In this document: one piece after another, positions 25,127 through 33,109 of the stretch
Position numbering within the stretch: position 1 is the first letter of the stretch
How the letters are laid out: each line of letters begins with the position of its first letter
DNA from: Blautia faecicola
GTDB lineage: Bacteria; Bacillota; Clostridia; Lachnospirales; Lachnospiraceae
Length of the DNA stretch: 64,000 nt
NCBI RefSeq assembly: GCF_004123145.1
Contig: NZ_SDKC01000001.1
Coordinates: 1,693,501-1,757,500 of the forward strand
Direction of reading: 5' to 3'
Translations under genes and position numbers: made by a program
The notes under the pieces: model-generated
The model's database searches: none
What the model saw: only the letters and a program-made list of their open reading frames with translations
Told to the model about the DNA's origin: nothing

Positions 25127-25173
25127 CACTTCGCAGGATGAACGAACAGAATGTTCGAATATAGTTCGCGAAG
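25127..25173 (-). promoter_or_regulatory. palindromic leader of the permease gene
   Basis: ACTTCGC and GCGAAGT enclose a second inverted repeat CGAAC-N5-GTTCG (25140s-25150s), so the 5' untranslated region can fold into a long hairpin about 25 bases before the start codon. It could be an operator for a regulator of purine uptake or an RNA hairpin. The rest of the 25103-25343 gap is AT-rich. Confidence 0.45.
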
Positions 25174-25343
25174 TAAAATTCCTGCGCAGCTGCTTTTCTG
25201 CAACTGCACATTTTTTCTCATTTATTATATATGGAGAAAAGTTATTTGAACACCCCTTTTTGTAATAAATAACGATTCGTTTATTAATTTTTCTAATTAA
25301 TAATTATTTCAAAACTTTCACAGATTAAAAAAATAAGATATGT

Positions 25344-25733
25344 TTACTTCCGATATTCGTCTGAATAATAAGGAACACAGATCGTGGTTCCGTAAATCAG
25401 CTGATCATCCGGAAGATGGTTGATACTTTTTACTTCTTCCATGTAGGCACGGGCGCTTGCATACTCATCGCTGATGTATTCCTGGGCAACACCCCATAAA
25501 GTGGTATCACGATCTACATACACGTTGGTATAGTATTTGTAACGTTCCGGTACATCTGCACTTGCATCAACGCTGGTGAAACGGAGCACTGCGATTACAG
25601 CCAGGCAGAGCAGAAGCAGACTGGCGAAAGGAAAATGTCTGCGCTGTGCTTTCCGGGTATGCTTTTTTGTGGATGGCACATTTCTGCGAGTGTTTCCAGT
25701 AACAGTTGTTTGTCCTTTGTATTCCTTCATCAT
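25344..25733 (-). CDS. LysM-domain membrane protein, YneA-like SOS division inhibitor
   Basis: 129 aa. A basic cytoplasmic start (KKHTRKAQRRH) leads to one membrane helix (about residues 34-52) and an extracytoplasmic LysM domain (about 68-125, YVDRDTTLWGVAQEYISDE...CVPYYSD). This layout and its position divergent from lexA match B. subtilis YneA, which blocks septation after DNA damage. GGGAGGA selects the ATG at 25733; the frame is open 186 bases upstream but that stretch holds the promoter and LexA boxes. Sequence identity to YneA is low, so the functional call rests on architecture, context and operators. Confidence 0.8.
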   Translation of the reverse strand: MMKEYKGQTTVTGNTRRNVPSTKKHTRKAQRRHFPFASLLLLCLAVIAVLRFTSVDASADVPERYKYYTNVYVDRDTTLWGVAQEYISDEYASARAYMEEVKSINHLPDDQLIYGTTICVPYYSDEYRK

Positions 25734-25755
25734 AGTAAATTCCTCCCATACTTTC

Positions 25756-25783
25756 AAAACATACGTTTGCGAACATTTGTTCT
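25756..25783 (-). promoter_or_regulatory. two abutting LexA boxes in the yneA-like leader
   Basis: AAAACATACGTTTG (25756-25769) and CGAACATTTGTTCT (25770-25783) both fit the Firmicutes LexA box CGAACrnryGTTYG, the second closely. They lie between the -10 and the start codon of the yneA-like gene. Confidence 0.8.
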
Positions 25784-25797
25784 TTGACTGTGAGATT

Positions 25798-25826
25798 ATT
25801 ATAATTCTCGAACATCCGTTTGTCAA
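25798..25826 (-). promoter_or_regulatory. perfect-consensus promoter with LexA box in the spacer
   Basis: On the minus strand TTGACA (25826-25821), 17-base spacer, TATAAT (25803-25798). CGAACATCCGTTTG (25809-25822) fills the spacer and overlaps the -35, so LexA binding would block RNA polymerase. It serves the YneA-like gene. Confidence 0.85.
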
Positions 25827-25845
25827 TATGGTTTTGGGAAAAATT

Positions 25846-25904
25846 CGAACAAATTTTCGGAATATGTGTTTGCATTTTAATCCTGTATATGTTATCATTA
25901 TAAT
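25846..25904 (+). promoter_or_regulatory. lexA promoter region with further LexA-like boxes
   Basis: CGAACAAATTTTCG (25846-25859) and a weaker GGAATATGTGTTTG (25859-25872) precede TATAAT at 25899-25904. The -35 is weak (TTTAAT, 17 bases before). The transcript would have a leader of about 140 bases before lexA. Confidence 0.6.
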
Positions 25905-26049
25905 TAAATAATTATACAATTTGTATGTAACTATTTTTCGAAGAAAACAAGTAGATTATGAATTTTTGAGAAATCATAGAGATACAATTACGGATACATA
26001 AAAAAAGAACGATAAAGAAAAAGAATCAGATGTTCGGGAGGATTCAGTT

Positions 26050-26670
26050 ATGGCATACGGAAAAATTACAGATAAACAGCGTGAAATTTTGGAATATATT
26101 AAGAGTGAGATCTTAAACAGAGGATTTCCACCGGCAGTACGTGAGATCTGCGAAGCGGTGAATCTGAAATCTACTTCTTCTGTCCACGCGCATCTGGAGA
26201 GTCTGGAAAAGAACGGTTATATCCGGAGAGACCCTACCAAACCGCGAGCAATTGAGATTGTGGATGACAACTTCAATCTGGTACGCAGAGAGATGGTGAA
26301 TGTTCCGGTACTTGGTCGTGTGGCGGCCGGTGAACCACTGTTGGCAATCGAAAACGTGGAAAGCTATTTCCCGATTCCGGCGGAATTTATGCCGAACGCA
26401 CAGACGTTTATTCTGAATGTTGTCGGGGAAAGTATGATCAACGCGGGAATTCTTGATGGCGATAAGGTTATCGTAGAACAGACCGCGGATGCACAGAATG
26501 GTGATATCGTGGTGGCTCTGGTAGATGATTCTGCCACAGTCAAGAGATTCTATAAAGAAAAAGATTACTACCGTCTCCAGCCGGAGAACGATTACATGGA
26601 TCCGATCATTGTACATGATCAGTTACAGATTCTTGGTAAAGTGATTGGTGTATATCGATTTATGGAGTAA
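26050..26670 (+). CDS. lexA: SOS-response transcriptional repressor LexA
   Basis: 206 aa. The N-terminal winged helix-turn-helix (about 1-65, with [23 protein letters not shown]) is followed by the S24 autoprotease domain: cleavage site Ala93-Gly94 (VAAGEP), nucleophile Ser128 (GESMINAGI) and general base Lys165 (ATVKRFY). RecA filaments trigger self-cleavage, releasing SOS promoters. It is divergent from the YneA-like gene with LexA boxes between, so it is probably autoregulated. Ribosome site GGGAGGA. A terminator follows 40 bases after the stop. Confidence 0.98.
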   Translation: MAYGKITDKQREILEYIKSEILNRGFPPAVREICEAVNLKSTSSVHAHLESLEKNGYIRRDPTKPRAIEIVDDNFNLVRREMVNVPVLGRVAAGEPLLAIENVESYFPIPAEFMPNAQTFILNVVGESMINAGILDGDKVIVEQTADAQNGDIVVALVDDSATVKRFYKEKDYYRLQPENDYMDPIIVHDQLQILGKVIGVYRFME

Positions 26671-26709
26671 GCTGTCTGAAGAGACGTAAAATCGAAATGA
26701 AATGAATAG

Positions 26710-26751
26710 AAAGAGGGTACAGAAATCAAAATCAATTTCTGTACCCTCTTT
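26710..26751. terminator. bidirectional terminator, lexA / rsfS
   Basis: Perfect 17-base stem (26710-26726 with 26735-26751) with an 8-base loop between two convergent genes. Confidence 0.95.
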
Positions 26752-26759
26752 TGATGTGC

Positions 26760-27122
26760 CTACTGCTCTTCTTTCAGTTCCTTCGCATCCATCACTTTTC
26801 CATCTCTCCAGATACGTTCCAGATCATAGAACAGTCTGTTCTCTTCATCAAAAAGATGAATTACGATATCGCCGTAGTCCAGAAGGATCCAGTTTGCACT
26901 GGAATAACCTTCGGTCTGTTTGCACGGATAGCCGGCTTTTCCCAGTACCTCGTCTACATTGTCTGCCATAGCCTGTACCTGATTACGGTTGCTTCCGCTT
27001 GCGATGATAAAATAATCAGCCAGTGTGGTGATCTGTTCGATATCAATCACTTTGATATCAGAAGCCTTTTTATCTTCCAAAGCTTCGCATGCCAGCAGTG
27101 CCATATTTTTTGCATCTGTCAT
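26760..27122 (-). CDS. rsfS: ribosomal silencing factor RsfS
   Basis: 120 aa. RsfS (Iojap/DUF143 family) binds L14 and blocks subunit joining when nutrients are short. Motifs: LACEALEDKKASDIKVIDI, LADYFIIASGSNRNQVQAMAD and the typical SSANWILLDYGDIVIHLFDEENR. It is the last gene of the rplU-to-rsfS string; the gap to yqeK is 12 bases. Ribosome site AAGGAG. Confidence 0.97.
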   Translation of the reverse strand: MTDAKNMALLACEALEDKKASDIKVIDIEQITTLADYFIIASGSNRNQVQAMADNVDEVLGKAGYPCKQTEGYSSANWILLDYGDIVIHLFDEENRLFYDLERIWRDGKVMDAKELKEEQ

Positions 27123-27134
27123 TTTGCGTTCTCC

Positions 27135-27725
27135 TTATTCTGCGTTAACCAATTTTTTATAGTAATCATAAGCCCGTATCGTTGCCTGATCGATGTCCTG
27201 TGGGTCACCGTCCAGATATTCTAGTGTGTCATGCAGAATCGCATACATGCAGTGATCCAGGTCTTCGAAAGCGATCTTGCGGATCTCAGGGAGCCTTGGT
27301 GCTTTGTTTCTTGCCGGCTCGATATAGTCCGCGATATATACGATCTTTTCCAGAAGCGTCATATCTTCTTTTCCGGTGGTATGCCAGGTGATGGCGCTTA
27401 AAATCTCAGGATCGGTCACGCCGTATTTTTCACGGGCCACCCAGGCACCTACTTTTGCATGGAGCAAAAAGGTGTGCTCTCTTTCAAAGTCTGTGACCGG
27501 AATTTTATTTTCTTTGCAAATTTTCAGTTTTTTCTTTGCCGGAATACACTTGGCACAGTCATGAAGAAGACCTGCCAGCTGTGCGCGTTCCATGGGATAA
27601 TCGTAGCGGATTGCCAGGGATGCACTCATCTGCATCACACCGAGGGTGTGCCAGAGGCGGTCTTCATCCAGATATTTCTTCAGTTTTTCGGCAATCTTCA
27701 TCAGATTAAACTTCTGTTCTTCCAT
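27135..27725 (-). CDS. yqeK: HD-domain Ap4A hydrolase YqeK
   Basis: 196 aa. The HD metal site is visible: His26 (RLWHTLGV), His55-Asp56 (LLHDCAK), later His (FLLHAKVGAWVAREKYG) and Asp (VYIADYIEPARN). YqeK enzymes cleave diadenosine tetraphosphate symmetrically to two ADP. AGGAGG with 7-base spacing selects the ATG at 27725 over an upstream in-frame one. The nadD-yqeK-rsfS order is conserved across Firmicutes. Confidence 0.93.
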   Translation of the reverse strand: MEEQKFNLMKIAEKLKKYLDEDRLWHTLGVMQMSASLAIRYDYPMERAQLAGLLHDCAKCIPAKKKLKICKENKIPVTDFEREHTFLLHAKVGAWVAREKYGVTDPEILSAITWHTTGKEDMTLLEKIVYIADYIEPARNKAPRLPEIRKIAFEDLDHCMYAILHDTLEYLDGDPQDIDQATIRAYDYYKKLVNAE

Positions 27726-27801
27726 AACATTCCTCCTGTATCCTTTGTATATTTCCCGGTACAAGTCGTCTCAGAAAGCAGTCAGCTTCCTGTTCGTGGA
27801 A

Positions 27802-28419
27802 TCAGGACTCTGTCCGGTAGACGCCCTCGTCACGGATATAATCACATACCTTGTCCACAAGATAATACCGTACGGTTTTCCCCTCACGAATCCAGTCGCG
27901 GAGTGTCTGGGAGGAAATCTCGAGATTTGGGGTGTGGAGCAATATAAATTCGCCCTGGTATTTCTCTTCCAGATACGCCATTTTCTTTTTCAGGGATTCT
28001 TCAGGAACATCGTTCCTTGTGGCGACCAGCAGACTGGCTGCCTTGCAGATTCGGTCCGGTCTGCGCCACATGTCGAAATCGTACAGGGAATCTGCACCGA
28101 TGATAAAATAATAGATATAATCCGGATATTTCTCATGCAGGCGTTCCAATGTTTCGTAGGTATATGTGTATCCGTCCGGATGCATCTCTTCTGTGGAAAG
28201 ACGGAAATGAGAATTGTCAGCGATCGCTCTTCGAACCATTTCCACACGCTGTTTATCGCTGGCACGTCCTGCCCGGTTTTGCTTGTGGGGAGGATTACCG
28301 GAAGGCATGAACCAGACCTCGTCGAGATCCAGTTCCTCATAAGCCTTTTCCGCCAGAATCAGATGTCCTATATGAATCGGATCAAAGGTTCCCCCCATAA
28401 TTCCAATTCGTTTTTTCAT
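27802..28419 (-). CDS. nadD: nicotinate-nucleotide adenylyltransferase
   Basis: 205 aa. NadD joins ATP and nicotinate mononucleotide to make deamido-NAD+. The nucleotidyltransferase motif GGTFDPIHIGH is at residues 9-19, followed by DEVWFMPSGNPPHK and, near the end, ISSQTLRDWIREG (the ISSTxxR motif). The frame is open about 140 bases upstream into yhbY, but AAGGAGG right before ATG 28419 and the family N-terminus fix the start. It overlaps nothing; yhbY ends 10 bases before it. Confidence 0.96.
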   Translation of the reverse strand: MKKRIGIMGGTFDPIHIGHLILAEKAYEELDLDEVWFMPSGNPPHKQNRAGRASDKQRVEMVRRAIADNSHFRLSTEEMHPDGYTYTYETLERLHEKYPDYIYYFIIGADSLYDFDMWRRPDRICKAASLLVATRNDVPEESLKKKMAYLEEKYQGEFILLHTPNLEISSQTLRDWIREGKTVRYYLVDKVCDYIRDEGVYRTES

Positions 28420-28429
28420 GATTTCCTCC

Positions 28430-28720
28430 TTACGGAAGCTGAATCTTTTTCTTCTCTTTTTTTCCTTCTTTATACAGAACGATCTTCTTGCCGATAACCT
28501 GAACGACCTGGGAACCGGTTCTTTCAGCCAGAACATGTGCGATCTCTTTCGGATCATCCATACAGTTCTGTAACACGCTGATCTTGATCAGTTCTCTTGC
28601 TTCCAGAGCTTCCTTTGCAGACTGGGTAAATTCCGGTGTCAGGCTGGATTTGCCGATCTGCAGAATCGGTTCGGTTGTCATGGCAATACTTTTCAGATAT
28701 GCTCTTTGCTTGCTTGTCAT
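28430..28720 (-). CDS. yhbY: CRM-domain RNA-binding protein YhbY
   Basis: 96-aa single CRM (YhbY) domain: MTSKQRAYLKSIA at the start, LQIGKSSLTPEF, the GxxG-like loop in LAERTGSQVVQVIGKKIVLYK. It binds pre-50S particles and helps ribosome assembly. An upstream in-frame ATG would overlap obgE; the start at 28720 follows a GGAG-like site. It sits between obgE and nadD as in most Firmicutes. Confidence 0.95.
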   Translation of the reverse strand: MTSKQRAYLKSIAMTTEPILQIGKSSLTPEFTQSAKEALEARELIKISVLQNCMDDPKEIAHVLAERTGSQVVQVIGKKIVLYKEGKKEKKKIQLP

Positions 28721-28730
28721 AAGCTCTCCT

Positions 28731-30020
28731 TTATTTATAATAATCAAATTCAAATCCGTACATACGGACAGTATCTCCCTCTTCAATACCTGCCTGTTCC
28801 AGTTCTTCCAGAATACCGCCGTCTTTCAGGAATTTCTGGAAGAAAGCAAATCCTTTTTCGGAATCCAGGTTGGTATATCCAAGCATCTTCTCGATCTTCG
28901 GTCCTTCTACCACATAAGTGTGACCATCGTCGAGTTTTTCTACGGTATATGGCAGGTTTTCTGCGATCAGAACATCTTCCGGGAAGAACTCCTGCTCGAA
29001 TACAATCTGTTTTTTCTCAATGGAATCCAGCAGGGATTTTACGTGATATAAAAGCTCTTTCACGCCTTTGCCGGTAACAGCAGAGATCGGAAATACTTTT
29101 ACGCCCTGTGGTTCAAATTCGTCTTTCAGACGCTGGATCGGATCTTCTCCGTCCGGATAGATCACATCTACTTTATTGGCTGCGATCACCTGTGGTCTGG
29201 AAGCGATATCGGCATTATAAGCCTTTAATTCCGCATTGATCTTATATACATCGTCTACCGGATCTCTGCCCTCTGTGGAAGCAGCATCCACGATATGGAT
29301 CATAACGCGGGTTCTCTCGATGTGACGCAGGAACTGGTGTCCAAGACCAACACCTTCCGATGCACCTTCGATCAGTCCCGGAATATCTGCGATAACAAAT
29401 CCGTCAGCGCCTTCCAGGTCTACCACACCAAGGTTTGGTGTCAGGGTAGTGAAATGATAGTTGGCGATCTTTGGCTGTGCGTTGGTTACACGGGAAAGAA
29501 ATGTGGATTTTCCTACGTTCGGGTATCCTACCAGTCCGACATCTGCGATTACTTTCAGCTCCAGACGCACTTCCAGTTCCTGTGCAGGCTGACCTGGCTG
29601 TGCGTACTTCGGAACCTGCATGGTAGCAGTTGCATAGTGCATGTTTCCTTTACCGCCGCGTCCGCCTTTTAAGATCACCTGACGGCGATTCTCACCGGAC
29701 ATGTCCGCGATAACTTTACCACTTTCTGCTTCGTAGACGACGGTTCCTTCCGGAACACGCAGAGTGATATCTTTTCCATCGGCACCGTGGCAGCGTTTCT
29801 TTCCGCCCTGTTCACCGTTTTCTGCTGCATATTTTCTTTTGTGACGAAATTCATTCAATGTGTTCAGACCTTCGTCCACTTCAAAAATCACATCACCTCC
29901 GCGGCCGCCGTCACCGCCATCCGGACCACCGTTTGGCACAAACAACTCTCTGCGGAAGCTTACATGACCGTCCCCGCCCTTTCCGGAACGGATCACGATC
30001 TTTGCTCTGTCTGCAAACAT
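28731..30020 (-). CDS. obgE: GTPase Obg/CgtA
   Basis: 429 aa in three parts: the glycine-rich Obg fold (about 1-158, GGPDGGDGGRGGDV, GGRGGKGN), the GTPase domain (about 160-330, P-loop GYPNVGKST, DIPGLIEGAS, ANKVD) and the C-terminal OCT domain (about 345-429) found in Gram-positive Obg. It works in 50S maturation and stress signalling and, in Bacillus, in sporulation entry. Ribosome site TAGGAG. It follows rpmA after a 130-base gap in the L21-L27 operon. Confidence 0.98.
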   Translation of the reverse strand: MFADRAKIVIRSGKGGDGHVSFRRELFVPNGGPDGGDGGRGGDVIFEVDEGLNTLNEFRHKRKYAAENGEQGGKKRCHGADGKDITLRVPEGTVVYEAESGKVIADMSGENRRQVILKGGRGGKGNMHYATATMQVPKYAQPGQPAQELEVRLELKVIADVGLVGYPNVGKSTFLSRVTNAQPKIANYHFTTLTPNLGVVDLEGADGFVIADIPGLIEGASEGVGLGHQFLRHIERTRVMIHIVDAASTEGRDPVDDVYKINAELKAYNADIASRPQVIAANKVDVIYPDGEDPIQRLKDEFEPQGVKVFPISAVTGKGVKELLYHVKSLLDSIEKKQIVFEQEFFPEDVLIAENLPYTVEKLDDGHTYVVEGPKIEKMLGYTNLDSEKGFAFFQKFLKDGGILEELEQAGIEEGDTVRMYGFEFDYYK

Positions 30021-30150
30021 ATTTTTCTCCTATTATTCATGTTTTGGCGAGTCCCAAGTTCAGAAATCTCAACTTTTGACCCTGGTATCTATATCAAATA
30101 TATAAAAAGAAGGCTCCAAACCATTCTGATTTGAAGCCCGCTGCATATGC

Positions 30151-30435
30151 TTATTCAGCTACCGGAACGATAGAAACCTGTTTCTTATCTCTTCCTTTTC
30201 TTTCAAAACGAACAACACCGTCTACTAATGCAAACAGAGTATCGTCTTTACCACGTCCAACGTTTACACCTGGATGAATCTTGGTTCCACGCTGTCTGTA
30301 AAGGATATTACCAGCTTTTACAAACTGTCCGTCAGCTCTTTTTGCTCCCAATCTTTTGGACTCGGAATCTCTACCGTTCTTAGTAGAACCAACTCCTTTT
30401 TTATGAGCAAAAAATTGAAGGTTCATATTTAACAT
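30151..30435 (-). CDS. rpmA: 50S ribosomal protein L27 with cleavable N-terminus
   Basis: 94 aa. The N-terminal extension [14 protein letters not shown] is the Firmicutes type, in which the Prp protease removes the first residues up to Phe-Phe to expose the N-terminus that reaches the peptidyl-transferase centre. The rest ([31 protein letters not shown]) is standard L27. prp lies just upstream in the same transcript. Ribosome site GGAGG. Confidence 0.98.
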   Translation of the reverse strand: MLNMNLQFFAHKKGVGSTKNGRDSESKRLGAKRADGQFVKAGNILYRQRGTKIHPGVNVGRGKDDTLFALVDGVVRFERKGRDKKQVSIVPVAE

Positions 30436-30439
30436 GGTT

Positions 30440-30769
30440 TTACACCTCCTCGAAGATTATATCAATAAATTCTGTGTACTGTTCATCTTCCATTCTCTGT
30501 AATCCGAGAATCAGCGAATTCAGCAGCAAGAGACTCTCCTTTGAAGGCTTGTTCTTTATCATAAAATGAATACGGGCAGATGCTTCATCCACATCAACCG
30601 TAAATTCATCTTCTGTAAAGGCCTCGATCGAATTCACCGTGTTGATCACCAATGCAGAGATACCGGCGCAGACAATGTCTTCACCTTCCTGTGCATATCC
30701 TGCATGATCTTCACTCGTAAAGCCTACGCACTGATTTTCTGAATTCTGATAAAACGTAACTTTTGTCAT
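30440..30769 (-). CDS. prp: ribosomal-processing cysteine protease Prp
   Basis: 109-aa protease that trims the N-terminal extension of L27. The catalytic pair is His22 (EDHAGYA) and Cys34 (DIVCAGIS). It lies between rplU and rpmA, as in nearly all Firmicutes with the L27 extension. The gap to rpmA is 4 bases. Ribosome site AGGTGAT, weaker than in its neighbours. Confidence 0.95.
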   Translation of the reverse strand: MTKVTFYQNSENQCVGFTSEDHAGYAQEGEDIVCAGISALVINTVNSIEAFTEDEFTVDVDEASARIHFMIKNKPSKESLLLLNSLILGLQRMEDEQYTEFIDIIFEEV

Positions 30770-30781
30770 CAGATCACCTGA

Positions 30782-31087
30782 TTAAGCGTTGATCTTTTCG
30801 ATTTTCACTTTTGTGAACTGCTGTCTATGTCCGTTTTTCTTGTGATAACCAGTTTTTCTCTTATACTTGTAAACGATTACTTTTTTAGCTTTTCCGTTTT
30901 CAACTACAGATGCAGTAACGCTGGCATTAGCTACGTCAGCTCCAACTTTTAAACCGTCGTTGTTTACAGCAAGTACCTGGTCAAATGTAACAGTCTCTCC
31001 AGCTTCTACACCAAGCTTTTCTACTCTAATGATATCGCCTTCGGCTACTTTGTACTGTTTACCACCTGTTGCAATAATTGCGTACAT
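30782..31087 (-). CDS. rplU: 50S ribosomal protein L21
   Basis: 101 aa. [14 protein letters not shown], the internal [12 protein letters not shown] and the basic end [18 protein letters not shown] are L21 signatures. AGGAGG with about 8-base spacing selects the ATG at 31087; a GTG three codons upstream overlaps the ribosome site and is unlikely. It is first in the L21-prp-L27-obg operon behind a promoter and a structured leader. Confidence 0.98.
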   Translation of the reverse strand: MYAIIATGGKQYKVAEGDIIRVEKLGVEAGETVTFDQVLAVNNDGLKVGADVANASVTASVVENGKAKKVIVYKYKRKTGYHKKNGHRQQFTKVKIEKINA

Positions 31088-31097
31088 ATGGCACACC

Positions 31098-31170
31098 TCC
31101 TATTATCATTACTCGCCAAATATGGTGGCTCTCTCGAGCACTTCTACCTCTTTGTGCGGCATACTTCGTA
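31098..31170 (-). ncRNA. structured leader of rplU (L21 leader candidate)
   Basis: Between the promoter and the ribosome site the transcript can fold: GTGCTC pairs with GAGCCAC, and other short stems flank it. Low-GC Gram-positives are known to have an autoregulatory L21 leader here. I infer the class from position and foldability, not from a covariance model. Confidence 0.5.
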
Positions 31171-31199
31171 ATATTAGCATGACTTTTACGATTCGTCAA
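31171..31199 (-). promoter_or_regulatory. promoter of the rplU operon
   Basis: On the minus strand TTGACG (31199-31194), 17-base spacer, TAATAT (31176-31171). Confidence 0.75.
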
Positions 31200-31228
31200 C
31201 TGTTTTTTACAAATTTCTTTTTAAAACT

Positions 31229-32104
31229 TTATTCAGCATCCAGTGCATGGGAAGCCGCGATTGCCAGAACGCCAGGGCCGGTATGGCAGGTGATACTGAA
31301 GGATAGCGGATCCACTCTTGTGATCGTAAGATCCGGGAATGCATTCTGCACTTCTTCCATCCACTGTTTTGCAGTCTCTTCATCTGTGGTATAAGCTACA
31401 TGAAGTTTTAACTGACCTTTTGCAACGTAATCGGCAAAACGGCCTTCCACATCTTTCTTCATGGCATCCAGCATGTTTTTCTTGGCAGCTTTCATACCAC
31501 GGACTTTTTTGTAGGCATCCAGTTTTTCTCCCTGGATCTGAAGAAGCGGTTTCAGGTTCAGCGCAGATCCGAGAAGTGCTGCAGCCGGTGTGATACGGCC
31601 GCCTTTTTTCAGATATTTTAAGGTATCTACTACCAGATAAATACTGGATTCGAGTGCTTCTTTTTCCAGGATCTCTTTGATCTGTGCAGCGGATTTTCCT
31701 GTGGCTGCAAGGTGTTTTGCATCCATAACGGACTGCTGCATGGTAACGGAGATTCTCTGGTTGTTTACTACCTGTACTTTTCCGTCATAGTCCTGCGCCA
31801 GTCCCATCGCTGTGGAACAGGATGCGCTCAGACCGCTTGACATCGGAATGTGTACGATCTCATCATATTCTTTTAAGAGCTTATCCCACAGATCCATGAC
31901 ATCCCCCGGTGACGGCTGGGAAGTAGTCAGATCCGCATCACTTTCCATAAAATGATAAAACTGCTCTTTGGTTATATCTACATTTTCATAATATAATTTT
32001 CCATCTACTAAGCAAGGCATCGGAATTACATAAATTCCAAGTTCTTTTCCTTCTGCCTGTGAAATACCACTGTTACTGTCGGTGACGATGGCAACACTGC
32101 TCAT
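31229..32104 (-). CDS. DegV family fatty-acid-binding protein
   Basis: 291 aa. DegV (FakB-like) folds hold one fatty acid and, when paired with FakA, present it for phosphorylation. Seen: VAIVTDSNSGIS at the start, VIPMPCLVDGKLYYENVDIT, TTSQPSPGDVMDLW, HIPMSSGLSASCSTAMGLA and the ITCHTGPGVLAIAAS ending. Ribosome site AAGGAGG. No fakA is next to it. It precedes rplU but has that operon's promoter between, so it may be read from upstream. Confidence 0.92.
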   Translation of the reverse strand: MSSVAIVTDSNSGISQAEGKELGIYVIPMPCLVDGKLYYENVDITKEQFYHFMESDADLTTSQPSPGDVMDLWDKLLKEYDEIVHIPMSSGLSASCSTAMGLAQDYDGKVQVVNNQRISVTMQQSVMDAKHLAATGKSAAQIKEILEKEALESSIYLVVDTLKYLKKGGRITPAAALLGSALNLKPLLQIQGEKLDAYKKVRGMKAAKKNMLDAMKKDVEGRFADYVAKGQLKLHVAYTTDEETAKQWMEEVQNAFPDLTITRVDPLSFSITCHTGPGVLAIAASHALDAE

Positions 32105-32173
32105 ACTTTTGTTCCTCCTTTTACACTGCTGTAACGGTTTTCTACAATATGTTATTTTAGCTCAATAAAATAA

Positions 32174-33106
32174 TTATAACACGGACTCAAAATAAATTCC
32201 ACACCCAAAACAAATGCTTCCTGCGATAAAGAGAACGGCGGACGGAACCGCAATTTTGAGCACGGTGCGATCCATCTGTTCTTTCGGGAAAAACGGTGGT
32301 TTTGAACCACCTCGTCTATGTAACAGATAATTTCCGAGATACATACCAAAAGGAGCGGCAGCTCCCAGAATCAGATACACACCGATGGAAACCAGAGGCA
32401 TCGTCACAGTTCCATCATTTGCGGCAAGCTGGTTTTGTGCCTGCTGTACCTGAGAATTTTTCAGAAGCATTTCCTGCAACAGCATCGGAAGCAGATTATT
32501 TACCATATGAAATGCGGAGGAATAGACCATATTTTCCGTCTCCAGCATAATATATGACATGGCTGCGCCCAGGATCGCCGTGGGCAGGAAACGAAGCGGA
32601 TTTGCATGGAAAAGTCCGAAGTAGATACCCATGATCAGAACGACCAGCCATTCTTTTCGGATGCGGTACATGGTATGAATGATCACTCCACGGTGAACTG
32701 CTTCCTCGCAGATTGCCGGAAGCACTGCAACTACGATGATGGATACCCAGAACGGTACGCTGTAGATTACATCATCCAAACCGCCGCTGACTGCCTCCAT
32801 CTGTCTCGGAAACAGCCGATACTGGATCAGCGAAACCACCATTGTCAGGATATAAACGGAAATCCACATCAGAATGGTTCCTAACATCGGCAGACCTTCC
32901 GGCGAATATACCGGAAACAGAGATTGCAGGGAATGTCCCATCACTTTTGCAAAGATCAGTGCCATGATCAGTAAAATAATTTCCGTAACTGCCACCCCGT
33001 ACAGTCCGAAATAAGACTGCAGCGGCACGCAGATTACGAAAAATACGATCATAACCAAAAGAAAAAATGCAGCTCCATGCCACGGCTTTAAAGTTCTCTC
33101 ACGCAT
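32174..33106 (-). CDS. CPBP family intramembrane glutamic endopeptidase
   Basis: 310-aa membrane protein with about eight spans. The CPBP/Abi (Rce1-like) motifs are clear: CEEAVHRGVI (EExxxR, near residue 134), FGLFHANPLRF (FxxxH, near 165) and a later HMVNNLLPM (HxxxN). Such proteases act inside the membrane; in bacteria they have varied, mostly unknown roles (self-immunity to bacteriocins, protein maturation). The C-terminus has two further spans after a long loop. It starts 3 bases after the rng stop, with its ribosome site GGGAGAA inside rng. Confidence 0.9.
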   Translation of the reverse strand: MRERTLKPWHGAAFFLLVMIVFFVICVPLQSYFGLYGVAVTEIILLIMALIFAKVMGHSLQSLFPVYSPEGLPMLGTILMWISVYILTMVVSLIQYRLFPRQMEAVSGGLDDVIYSVPFWVSIIVVAVLPAICEEAVHRGVIIHTMYRIRKEWLVVLIMGIYFGLFHANPLRFLPTAILGAAMSYIMLETENMVYSSAFHMVNNLLPMLLQEMLLKNSQVQQAQNQLAANDGTVTMPLVSIGVYLILGAAAPFGMYLGNYLLHRRGGSKPPFFPKEQMDRTVLKIAVPSAVLFIAGSICFGCGIYFESVL

Positions 33107-33109
33107 ACT

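Noticed and set aside
25140-25156. LexA box in the permease leader
   Set aside because: CGAAC and GTTCG are separated by 5 bases, not 4 as in the boxes near lexA, so it was not called a LexA site.
25103-25343. Purine riboswitch upstream of the permease
   Set aside because: The conserved loop and junction sequences of the purine riboswitch are not present on the transcribed strand; only palindromes are seen.
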